From: Zygnema cylindricum
Taxonomy: Eukaryota; Streptophyta; Zygnematophyceae; Zygnematales; Zygnemataceae
DNA length: 64,000 nucleotides
Direction: 5' to 3'
Assembly: GCA_037447655.1 (NCBI GenBank)
Contig: JBBHKE010002692.1
Span: forward strand, 98,872-162,871
Both the position numbers and the translations under genes were made by a program. Below the pieces are notes generated by a model, which searched no databases, had not been told where the DNA came from, and saw only the letters and a program-made list of their open reading frames with translations. Positions 10,671-20,621 of this stretch are shown piece after piece (the first letter of the stretch is position 1; the number at the start of each line of letters is the position of its first letter).

Positions 10671-11700
10671 AAGTCCTCAGAGTGGACAGCTTCCAAAAAG
10701 CCTCTAGGATAATCCTGACCCCTTTGTGTTTAAGCAAAAATAACTGCCACCCTGGCAGACAAAAACTCTGACCAACTTCACCCCTGTGAAGACAAGACTC
10801 CCCTGAGTCGATAGCAAAAAGAATCTCTGAATTTGCTCCCCTGAGCAGTAAGTTATGGAGGGTCAAAGTTGACCTTTTGTACAGAAGCTCTCTGGGAGAG
10901 AGGGTCCTATCTTCTAATTTTTCTAAGTCCTATCTCTCTCACAAACTCTATCTACTGATGTACGGAACCAATCAGAATTGAGTTCCGTACGTAAAAGTAC
11001 AGCTGCCGGTGTACTTTATGTACGGACATTGTACGACATGGCCAAAATGTCGACACATGTCAAATCCGGATTCGGTGCCATAATCTCCGGAGATTCCACA
11101 ATCCAACGGAATTTCGCCACGTGTCATCCGATGTGGCGATGGCCACAAACCGCCGAAATCTTCCTCCGCGATCTCGGCGATAATCTCGGCCGTCCGATTA
11201 AAGTCGGCTTTAATCGTAGCCGTAATAAATACATGCGCGGTATTTGTTTCATTTACGAAACAAATGCGCGGTACTGATTTGTGTCCGTACTGTAAGTCGT
11301 ACATTTATATTTTACTGGATCTATGTATCCCGTAATTAATTTCAGTTAAATGGTTTATTGCACGCATAATCATTTAAATAAATATCAAACTATATAGTAC
11401 GTAACACTACTGCTAGACTTAACGGCTAAGGCTACCGGCTACTTCCTATCTGCCGGCCGGCAGGTACAGAGATCAAATCCTGCCGCCGGCACATACCTTT
11501 TAATTAAATAAATAAACCCTAATATAAAATTCCCGTAAACCTCAGGATAGCCAAGGTAGCCATGGCTCTAGCTTCCTCTCCAATTTCTCAGTGACTGCGA
11601 CAAGTTTGAGAGTTGGAGAGAGAAGTTAGAGATAGACTGCCTCGACTTCTATATTTCTTTTCAGATCTAGAAAATACTAATAAAACCATTAGTTTCTACA
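10651..11700 (-). repeat. Copia element 1, 5' LTR (right)
   Basis: A 1050-bp match to 5261-6310. Differences I see include cctgtgaagac against cctataaagac, ctactgatg against ctattgatg, tttcagtt against tttcattt, and tacagaga against tacatgga. As the upstream LTR on the minus strand it would carry the element promoter. The tRNA-like segment is at 11416-11491. Confidence 0.96.
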
Positions 11701-11705
11701 CCAGA

Positions 11706-12068
11706 GAGATAGGAAAAACGCAGAGACAAAAAGATACACAAATAAAATCAAAGAAACAAAATGTATGCCATAATTGAGAGAAAGTAATTCAATAAGAATA
11801 AGCTCAATATGAAACTTGATAATACTGAAACACAAAGTGACATCCTTGCTGGAGTTCCAATTTTCTATCCTTCAAACGTCGAAGCCAATAATTTCAGTAA
11901 ACTCTAAAAATACCCATGGAAAAACTTTTTTTAACACGGTACCGAAGAAGCAATAACCTAAAAAATCACAAAATGAATACCACATTACACAATGTGGTCA
12001 ATAACTTTCATAAAAAATGAAAGGTCTATGTCAGCCGATATTTCATTCCGATGGAGTCATTCACAATT
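11706..12068. other. AT-rich flank downstream of the 198-aa gene
   Basis: No coding signal. It separates the copia insertion from the stop codon of the minus-strand gene at 12069 and presumably includes that gene's 3' untranslated region. Confidence 0.4.
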
Positions 12069-12665
12069 TCACTCAACCAAAACCGTTTCTGACAGCAGTT
12101 CATCAAGTCTGTCCTTATTCAAAATCTCCGCCGTCAGATTTGCCCTAATACTGACGCAATGTTTCAATTCCCTCCTAAAAGGTTCCATGTTGAAATGTTG
12201 CCTAAAAGGGCGACATCGTAACTCCATTGGTCCGTCGCCTCTTCGTGACGCCACCAATCCACTCCATTCATAGTTCACGAGAGATCTAGCTATGATGTGA
12301 ATGAGGTCCGCTACGGACATCTTAACTGAATTATCAACATGGAGCGGAAAGGGGATGTCACATATGTGATCTCGCATTTTATCCATCAAGGGAGAACGAA
12401 TGTCGGCAGTCAATGTCGAATGTGTGCTATGCTTGTGACGTTTGTAGAACAGACCGGTCTTCTTGTAAATGCAGAGCGTATTTCCTTCGCGTACGAGCTG
12501 GAATACGACTTCGTGGGATTCTCTCGAATGTTCGTTTTCGAAACAAACCGTAATGTAACCTGTCACATGTTTGGATATCTTTTCAACACAAAAATCGGCG
12601 ATTTTCTGAAGAAAGGGTGTCGCTACTGCGGCAGCACCACCAACAGCTGCTGCTACATCCACCAT
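12069..12665 (-). CDS. Unknown 198-residue protein
   Basis: An uninterrupted 198-codon frame from ATG 12663-12665. The N-terminus is Ala/Gly/Val-rich (AAAVGGAAAVATPF), followed by a mixed alpha/beta-looking body with VEKISKHVTGYITV, LCIYKKTGLF and a C-terminal ELKHCVSIRANLT block. No signal peptide, membrane segment or known motif is evident, and I do not recognise the family. Support for it being real: its N-terminal 72 residues are conserved in a second copy at 1-225, including the start codon. It could equally belong to a dispersed repeat family, because the flanking non-coding DNA is duplicated with it. Confidence 0.55.
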   Translation of the reverse strand: MVDVAAAVGGAAAVATPFLQKIADFCVEKISKHVTGYITVCFENEHSRESHEVVFQLVREGNTLCIYKKTGLFYKRHKHSTHSTLTADIRSPLMDKMRDHICDIPFPLHVDNSVKMSVADLIHIIARSLVNYEWSGLVASRRGDGPMELRCRPFRQHFNMEPFRRELKHCVSIRANLTAEILNKDRLDELLSETVLVE

Positions 12666-13420
12666 TTTCTCCTTTAGAGTTTTTGGGACTTATAATTTGT
12701 AGACAAGTGAATAATATTATAATTTTGGTAGTTTTTAAAACGACAAAGTTTATGCCACCTTTATAAGGCGTGAATGCTGCCGTCTTCGGCCATTTTCAAA
12801 CTTGGACAGGATTGGCGGTACAGGTTTAGTACGGTACTTTATTTTCTAAGAGCCTCTGTCTTTGTCGAAAATCCATATTTTTCTGCCATTGGTACGTTGA
12901 AATTCCTCAGTGTACGGACGCGGTTTGAGCGAGTTTTGTTGACTGGTACAGTAATTAGGAATCAATTACAGGATCAAAGTTTTGCAATGTTTTTGAGGGT
13001 AAAACGCACATTTCGTACAGTTTTATTTGTAAATTACGTACGATTTGCACTTAAACTGTACGATTTTTCCTCAGGGGTATGGTCTTTGACACGTGGATGC
13101 TGCCGTTTCTGGCTATTTTCAAACTTTTCAGCGCTCCGGGATTGCGGTGCTGTACCTTCTAAGATTCTCTGTCGTTCTTCGAAATTCCAGATTTTCAGCC
13201 ATTGGTACTTTGTTATTTATGTGTACGGAAGTGGTTTGAAGGAGTTTACACTATCGAAGTTTTGCAATATCAGGGTAAGTCGTGCTGTTCGTACAGTTTC
13301 TTGAAAGGTTACGTACTTTATGCACTAAAACTGTACAATTTACTCTCAAAATTGTGGCATTTTTTCAGTATAATTACCCTACGGGCGTGGCTGCAGATGA
13401 AACAAGTTTCGCCTGGTCAA
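12445..13420. repeat. Duplicated block, copy B (partner at 1-1000)
   Basis: Direct-orientation partner of 1-1000. It covers the 5' half of the 198-aa gene, the upstream region and the twice-repeated gaatgctgccg motif (12772, 13098). The frame at 12774-13304 is open but consists of this repeat and has no protein-like features. Confidence 0.7.
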
Positions 13421-13625
13421 AAAAGTCACAAACGAACCCACGTGGTCAATTAGAAACTTCACACACAAAACGACGAAAAACTGGGCGCTAAGAGTTTCGG
13501 TCAAACGAAACGTTGACCCATTGTCTAATAAAGTAGAAATATTGTCGGCTGTCATAATATTTTAAAGAAAAAATCGTACCATGCGAATGAGTGCGTAACG
13601 CTAACATTTGTCTGACGTTGATTAC

Positions 13626-14245
13626 TACACCGCGAATCGTAATTAGAGTAAATTACTCTAATTCGGTCGCTCGAAATTTCGACTCTATCACATCAAATAG
13701 AGTAATCGATTCTAATTTTTTCATTATTCTAATTTAGGTGAGGTTTAATTAGCGTAAAAAATTCTAATATAGGTTATTTTTAAATAGTGTGGAGTACGGA
13801 CGACGTCTGACCGTGCAAAATTGTACTTTTATAAGTAAAAAGGTACAAATTATGATTTAATAGAATCGCGCTCGCACGTGAAATCGCACTAAACAAAAAA
13901 ATCAATCACATCGAAAAAAAGCCGTTCGCATAACTCTCGTCCGTCGACAGCATCGTCGTCAGTGTGAACATTAACTGACATTCAATGCGACAAATATTAT
14001 TAGCGTCATAATGACGTCAATACTATACCGGACTGACACATTTTGTACGTCCACGTAATTTAGTGTTCATAATTATCGCGCACATAATTATCGCCGACAT
14101 AACCCAATATAGAATAACTAAATAAATTAGAGTAAACTTCATAGTTAGAAAAGCTCTATCACATAAATTAGCGTCAATTACTCTAATTGTATTTTTTGGC
14201 TTTTTCTCTAATTTTTTCATTACTCTAATTACGATTCGCGGTGTA
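13626..14245. mobile_element. Foldback MITE, about 620 bp
   Basis: Terminal inverted repeats of about 26 bp match perfectly: tacaccgcgaatcgtaatta... at the left and its complement ending ...gattcgcggtgta at the right. There is no transposase, and the interior is AT-rich with many ctctaatt/aattagag words. A target duplication beyond TA cannot be defined. Confidence 0.85.
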
Positions 14246-14248
14246 CAG

Positions 14249-14741
14249 TACACCGTGAATCGCTATTAGCGTAATAAAAAATATAGCGTAATAAAACAAT
14301 TAGCGTACTTTACGGTAAATTGTGTTTTTTCGGGTACACCATGATACTAATTTATCATGTACTCTAATTTGTAAACTGCTTTGTAAAAAAATTTGGCACG
14401 TAATATGTCCACACTAAAACATGTAGATGTACGAAATTGTTCAAATCGTACGCCGTCGCGTTTTTTTTACATCTGCGTATGCCGGAAAATATTTACGCAA
14501 TTATATATTATTATATTTTCTGTACTTTTAAATTTAAAAACGTACGGAATAGTACAGATCTGACAGTCCGTACACCACACTATTTAAAAGGACACTAAAT
14601 TACAGTTGTGAACCGCATAGAGCGGGGTACCTCAAATAACGTGCAAAAACATTTAGCGTACTTTATTCTATTTGAGAATTTGCCCCAAAAAAAGGGGTAC
14701 CCCAATTAGCGTCATGTACGCTAATAGCGATTCACGGTGTA
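14249..14741. mobile_element. Foldback MITE, about 490 bp, 3 bp from its neighbour
   Basis: Perfect 23-bp terminal inverted repeats beginning tacaccgtgaatcgctatta and ending in the complement (...agcgattcacggtgta). Only cag separates it from the MITE at 13626-14245, whose termini are closely related. Confidence 0.87.
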
Positions 14742-15185
14742 CAGGAGTGTATTGTAATTAACAATAATAGAGTTAAATATATTTTTTCTTTTGGCTCCTT
14801 TTTTTTTCTCTCTCTTTCTTTTTTGGGGATTGCAGCGGCCTCTTGTGATACGTCAAATTCCCACAGCGTCACTTACCACGTGGCTTTGTAATGCCATCAT
14901 ATGTACGGCTACAGTACTGTTTCCTGTCTTATATGGTTGTCAACTCTCATTCTTCGTATACGGCCAGTTGCATCACTGCCCATCGATGTGTTACGGTACT
15001 GTTATAAACTCTATTTTGTGTATGAGTACCAGAATTATATAAGCATTGATTATCAACTTTGGCAGTTTGCGTGTACGTTGAGCTGGCATGAAACCCTGAA
15101 AAACGTCGTTTTTATATGTCGTATTCTGACCGGGTGAAGAGCGCAGGTTCAGAGCCCGAAAAACGCTCGATTCAGTATAGTACAC

Positions 15186-15409
15186 ACCCCACAACCGTGA
15201 ATCGTAACTAGCGTTTAATGGTTTTTTCGTCTCTTAAAACATCTTTTTCCGTACACAGTTGTCGGATTATGGATCTGACGGTTGCGATTGAAAGTTTATA
15301 TCCTCGGCTTACGGATGGCGGTCTTAAAAAATTGGACAAATGTGTATGGAGAAAAGATGTTTTCAGTGGCGAAAAAATTATTAACGCTAATTACGATTCA
15401 CGGTGCGGT
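15186..15409. mobile_element. Foldback MITE, same terminal family, about 220 bp
   Basis: Begins near accgtgaatcgtaactagcg and ends near cgctaattacgattcacggt. The interior words (ccgtacac, gatctgacggttgcga, gatgtttt.agtggcgaaaaa) match the interior of 15815-16025, partly in the opposite orientation. Edges are less exact than in the two larger copies. Confidence 0.75.
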
Positions 15410-15814
15410 ACTAAACTTGTGGGGGGGTTGAAAACGACATACGAATTAAAGTAAAATTTAAAGAAATGATAAGCGCAAACGCCATTTTGTATTGACGTAA
15501 ATCTTACGTCATCCGACGTGAACATGCACAAAATTCGCCGCGCCTTGTGTCGTTTTTGTGGCGTCGCGCTGCCAAGTCAAATGCGACGCATACGCATGCG
15601 ACGCCGGATTGTTGGCGCAGGTGAAGACAAAAAATTCCGACACGCTTTCTGCAAACTGGGAACGACTTCTCAACTGTGGAAACCACATGGAAACGAATTC
15701 AAGCGTCTCGACGTCGAGAGACTGACCAACGTTCGTTGGACATTATTCTAAAAACTGAAAAAACGGTCGTCGTACATTAATTCTTAATAGCTGCAGGCAT
15801 CCTCTTTCCTCCGG

Positions 15815-16025
15815 TACACCCTGAATCGCTATTAGCGTTAATGTTTTGTATGCCACTTTTCTCCGTACACATTTGTACAATTTTCAATTTGAGACCGCCA
15901 ATCGGAACCTGAGAATCTTGGCTTTCAGTCGCAACCGTCAGATCCACAATCCTACAAGTGTGTACGGAGAAAATATGTTTTAAGTGGCGAAAAAAACATT
16001 GACGCTAATAGCGATTCACGCTGTA
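15815..16025. mobile_element. Foldback MITE, same terminal family, 211 bp
   Basis: Starts tacaccctgaatcgctatta and ends taatagcgattcacgctgta, with an internal ctccgtacac...gtgtacggag inverted repeat. The interior is shared with 15186-15409 and with remnants at 34865-34972 and 49580-49775. It is non-coding. Confidence 0.82.
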
Positions 16026-16195
16026 CTTAGCTCAAAGGAAATCATTTCGCGACGTTATTTTTGTTGATTTGTGGTCGTATTGTTTTTTTGTGTTTGTTTT
16101 TTAACGTTTGCTTTCACGAATACAGTAGGATTAAAAAATTCGTTTAATTTTTCTTCGAAGAAGAACGACTTCTTAAGACCAATTATTAGTTCGGT

Positions 16196-16830
16196 GGAAA
16201 GGTATGAAGAGGAAACCAAGGGGAAAAAGGGAGAAGATGGAGGGAGAAGGAGAGCGATGGAGATGGAGAGGGAGAGAGAAGTAAAGGGAAAGAGAAGAGG
16301 GAGAGAGAAGTAAAGGGAGGGAGAAGAGGGAGTAGGAGAGGGAGGGAGGAGAGAGTGGAAAAGTTTTGGGAAAATTGTGAGGAGAAACGAAAGAAGGAGA
16401 GATAAAAGAGAGGAAGGAATATGTAGATAGAGAGAGAGAGAGACTTTGGAGGGAAAAAACTTTAATGAATTAAAAAAGGAGAGGGAGAGGGGGAGGGAAA
16501 AAGAGGCTGTCAAAATTGTAAATTTTCAGGTCAGATTTTTTTGAGAGGTTTGTGTGGGGAAGGCGGAAATGGGAAAAGGGAGAAATAGGGGGGAAATAAA
16601 ATAGAGGAATTCGAAAATGAGAGGCAGAGAAGTAGAGAAAAAGAAGAAACTTGACAAGGGAAAAAAGAGAAAATGTAGGAAGGGAAGGGTAAGAAGCGTG
16701 GAAAGAAATGGGAAAGAGAGAGGAAGGAGGAGGAAAAGTCAAGGGGAGAAGGGGGGAAAAGAGAAAGAAGGCAAGGGGGGAAAAGGAAGATTGAGAACTG
16801 AAAAAACGGAAAAGGGAAAAGGGTTAAAGT
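16196..16830. repeat. Purine-rich (GA) tract of about 630 bp
   Basis: The plus strand is almost wholly purine, with gagagg, gggaga and agaagg words and few pyrimidines. The open frames here (Lys/Arg/Glu on one strand, Ser/Leu/Phe/Pro on the other) are by-products of composition. It lies directly beside the LTR of the copia relic. Confidence 0.85.
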
Positions 16831-16836
16831 AGAAGG

Positions 16837-17364
16837 TGAAAGGATCTTACACAAAACTCAGAGTGCAAGACTACAGCGGAAGCATTCATAACATTTCACA
16901 CGAGAGAGAACTGTCCACAAAAGCCAATATATTTCATAGATATTTTCTCCCATAAAAGATTAACTTCCCTTTGCCCCTAAGCTGGAATATATAGTACTGC
17001 AAGTGAAACGTCACAGTATCAAACTAAAAAGGTAAAAATAAACTAAACATAAAATGCGTACAAAGCGCCTACAAATCAAATCGCGTCTATACGCGAAACG
17101 ACATGGTACTAAAGTACTAAACACACGGACAATCAAAAGTTCAAAACCAAAACATAACGACAAAACGAACATACATACCCTACACGCCAAACGACATAAT
17201 ACCTGGTCGTCGCCAAACTAAATCTTTGCGAGACTAGAGTACTGCAAAAACGTACAACAAAACTTAATGACTCCAAACCAACATGGACCATTAACTTCAC
17301 GTAACGACAAGCTAGCTGGCCACGCGACAAACCGCGACGGTCGATTACAACATTGATTCTAACA
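16837..17364 (-). repeat. Probable 3' LTR of a copia relic (element 4)
   Basis: On the minus strand it begins TGTTAGAATCAATGTTG directly after a purine run (GAGAGGGGGAT, plus-strand 17365-17375) and can be traced to a CA end at 16837 (plus strand tgaaaggatc). The 5' partner is absent, so the left edge rests on the TG/CA rule alone. Confidence 0.55.
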
Positions 17365-19699
17365 ATCCCCCTCTCAAAGTTGTAATTATTACACCAACCC
17401 TAATTTGGGTCTTCCCCTCAAAAGTACATCATGAGTCGTTGCTTTCGTCGGCATATCCGCGGCTTCCTCCAACGTCGAAACATACAAAAATTCAACTTCC
17501 TTTGCGGTGACCAAATCGCTTACGAAGTGCCACTGAATCTTGGTATGTTTTGTCTTTTTGTGAAAGAGAGGATTCTTCACCAATGGCTGTCAGATTTTTT
17601 TTTTATACAGCCAATAGAAATCCTCAATTCCTCAAGTAACTCCTTGATCCAAATCGACGCCTTAGACGTATGACACGCAGCCATATACTCCGCTTCGGTT
17701 GAACTTAGTGCGACAGTTGGCAGGAGTCCCGAAATCCAAGAAATTGTCGCGCCACCAAAAACAAAAGCATATCTAGACGTTGACTTTCCTGTGTCAAAAT
17801 CTCCACCCCCCAATTTTCGTCACAATATCCCACGCACTCCAAAGATGTCTGTCGAGATCGAAATAATAAACTAATCTCGACCGTACCGGCTAGGTAATGA
17901 AATATCTTCTTCACGACCTCCCAATGAATCTTTTTAGGAGCTTGACAAAATCGGCTCACGACAAAAAGCGTGGCCGAAATATTCGGTCACGTGGCCACAC
18001 TTAAATACATTAAACTTCCAACGGCCTCACGATAGGACACGTGGACAATTTCTTCTTCCTCAAATTTGTGATATTGAAGTTTGGAATCTATTGGTGTCAA
18101 AACCGGCTTAGAATCCAACATAGCAAATTTTGTTAGTACTTCTTTAAAATATTCCACATGCGACAATTTAATATCTCCATTATCGTACCTCAAAACTTCC
18201 ACTCCAAGAATATATCGTACGTCCCCCAAATCTGTGACTTTAAAGTGTAGACGCAGGTACTCCTTCAATTCCGCAATTCACTTCAACTTATCATATATCA
18301 TTAAAAATTCATCCATGTAGAAAGAAAATATGATTTGATCCTCCCCCTCACCTTTACGTAAACTCCAAAGTGTAAAACTGTTCTTACAAATCCAAATTCG
18401 GTTAGGACCTTGTGTAATCTGAAATACTAAGTACGTAGTGCCTGTTTTAGTACGTACAAGGACTTTCGCAGCCGCCATACCTTCCCCTCCTTCGACACTA
18501 CTCCTTCCGGAACTTTCATATAAACCTCCTCCTCTACCTATTAAAGAACGTCGTCTCTACGTCCATTTGGTGAATGTGCTTCTTGCCGGCAGCGGCAATA
18601 ACAATAATCGTCCTCAATGAATCAAACTTCACTACCGATGCATATGTCTCTGTATAATCTATCCCCTCCCATTGTTGAAAGCCCTTGCAAACTAACCGAG
18701 CCTTATGTTTTACTACTTCGAGTTTTGGTTTTAAAAATCCATTTTGCATTAATAGCCTTTTTACCCTCCGGTATGCTTACCTCCTTAAAAGTACGGTTGT
18801 CAATAATTGATTGAATTTCTCTTTCCCACGCTGATTTCCAATGCTTCTCCAAATCGCATGATTTTCGTGCTTCAATATATGATAACGGATCGCCCGGCTT
18901 GTTTTCACATAATGGTTGCTATAAAAGATAATCATCCTCCCTCTCCGCCGAAATAAAATAATATGAAATCTCCACATTCCCCTTACCATCAAAAGAAAGA
19001 CGAGCCGGTTTCTTACCCCTATTTTCCCGCATACTCTTCCTCGGCTGAAATTCTTTCTCCTCCCTCGCCGGTTCCTCATGAATAATATTCGGTTCACTTC
19101 ATTTAGAAGATAAAGATTTCCTCGTTACCGAAGGCATTCGGGAATTTTCGCTTCGTGAATCCCCACCAATCTTACCAAAATTAACATTCCCCACAATTTT
19201 ACCTTTCCCCCTTTTAACATTGGAGGTGGATTCCGGATTTATTTCCAAATCCGAACCCTGAATGTCATTAAGATCACCGATTTCAAATTCTTCATGAAAG
19301 TCAAGATTCGAATGTCGCTTAGCCGATCGAGAGATTGTGGATAATAAATCCTTTTGAAAATCCGCATTCCTCGATTCCTCAATGATATTTCGAAGCGGGT
19401 CATAAGCTCGATAAATACTCCCTTTCAAACTATACTCCACAAAGTATCCATTCCAACTTCTTGATGCAAATTTACCTTTTCTCTTTTGTGCTTGAATGTA
19501 AACCAACACACGGCATCCCCAAATCCGAATGTGGTGTAGAGTAGGCTTTCGGCCATACCACAACGCATACGAAGTTTTATCACCTGAAACCGATGTAATT
19601 CTCCGATTGCAATGCTGTCAAAATTGAATCGCCTTATAAAATAATACTCCTTCCGGATCCGTGTACCATGGATCGTACCATTTATTGAAGAGTACAGTT
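17365..19699 (-). pseudogene. Copia element 4, decayed pol fragment
   Basis: Short minus-strand frames carry copia pol pieces in order from right to left: integrase C-terminus (19099-19563, MWYGRKPTLHHIRIWGCRV, then GYFVEYS), reverse transcriptase (18534-18749, HKARLVCKGFQQWEGIDYTE; 18278-18478), the region past the active site (17987-18268, RYILGVEVLR) and RNase H (17577-17813, STEAEYMAA; 17389-17583). Frameshifts and stops separate them. The fragment is cut at 19699 by copia element 2; nothing of its gag side is seen to the right of element 2. Confidence 0.85.
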
Positions 19700-20621
19700 T
19701 GAAATTCTGTGGTCTCCATTAACCCACAAAATGAGCAGCCTATGTATAGCCTATAGGATAATATTTGCCCCTTTCACTTTCCCACTGAATAAGTGCCGCC
19801 CTGGCACACAAATATTCTGACCACCCTCACCTCTCTGAGGACAAGACTCCCTTGAGTTAAACGCAAAAAGAATCATTGAATTTGCTCCCCTAAGCAATAA
19901 ATTATGGCTTGCCAAAGATGGTCTATAAATACAAAAAGTCACCTGGAGAGAGGCACCTCAAACATGCTAAGTCCCTTAACTCCTACTCACAACTACCTAG
20001 TACTCTACCCTAAGCCAATCAAAAGAGTGTATAGTACAAGAAGGTATAGTGGCTGATTGTACTTCTTTTACGGCCATTGTACAACATGGCCTTCTAGTTG
20101 ACACTTGTCAAGTTAGGAGCCATCGCTCCTCCTCCCATCCTTTCCGGCGTCCAATGATGTGGCCCCGCGTGGCACAGCTCGCCGCTATGTCCAAAAGCCG
20201 CCAAAGATTCATTCAGGTTTGGCGGGGGCGATGACGTCCGTCTGATAATGTATTTTACACGGTTAGATTCGCGTTCGCAAGCGCCGTTTGACTATAGATA
20301 ACGTTTCGTCAATTTTTTGTATGTTTAAGTGAAAGTGACGTTTTGCGTAACACTTTAATTTATTATCAAACCACATACATTAATCGTTTGTTTAACGCCT
20401 TAAAGGTTCAAGCGTACGTCTACTTAGTACTCTGCACACCAAGGTTCATATCCTATCGAGGGCAATATTTTGGTAATCTATCAATCTGTCTGCATGTCTG
20501 CTTGTTTCTTTTTAGCCGTCTGTTTCTTTCTGACTATGGCAGCAGCCATGGTGACTCTCTCTCTCTCTCTTCACTCTAAAGTCTATATTAAGAAGTGAAT
20601 TTTAATTACTTCTTTTCAACA
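19700..20621 (-). repeat. Copia element 2, 3' LTR (left)
   Basis: Starts tgaaattctgtggtctcc and ends cttttcaaca. It is clearly diverged from the right copy by substitutions and small indels. A tRNA-like segment lies at about 20391-20468 (taacgcc...ggttca, then aaggttcatatcct). A TATAAATAC box on the plus strand lies at about 19922, that is, antisense to the element. Confidence 0.85.

Larger units (their letters stand above)
5256..11705 (-). mobile_element. Copia element 1, complete Ty1/copia LTR retrotransposon with TSD ccaga
   Basis: Two 1050-bp direct LTRs (5261-6310 and 10651-11700) flank a minus-strand interior with gag, protease, integrase, reverse transcriptase and RNase H in copia order. 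The 5-bp target-site duplication ccaga is present at 5256-5260 and 11701-11705. The LTRs start TG and end CA. A primer-binding site abuts the right (5') LTR and a polypurine tract abuts the left (3') LTR. I count about ten differences between the LTRs over 1050 bp, so the insertion is recent. Two coding defects are visible: a stop between gag-PR and pol, and an Asn in place of an integrase catalytic Asp. The copy may have been mobilised in trans. Confidence 0.96.
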
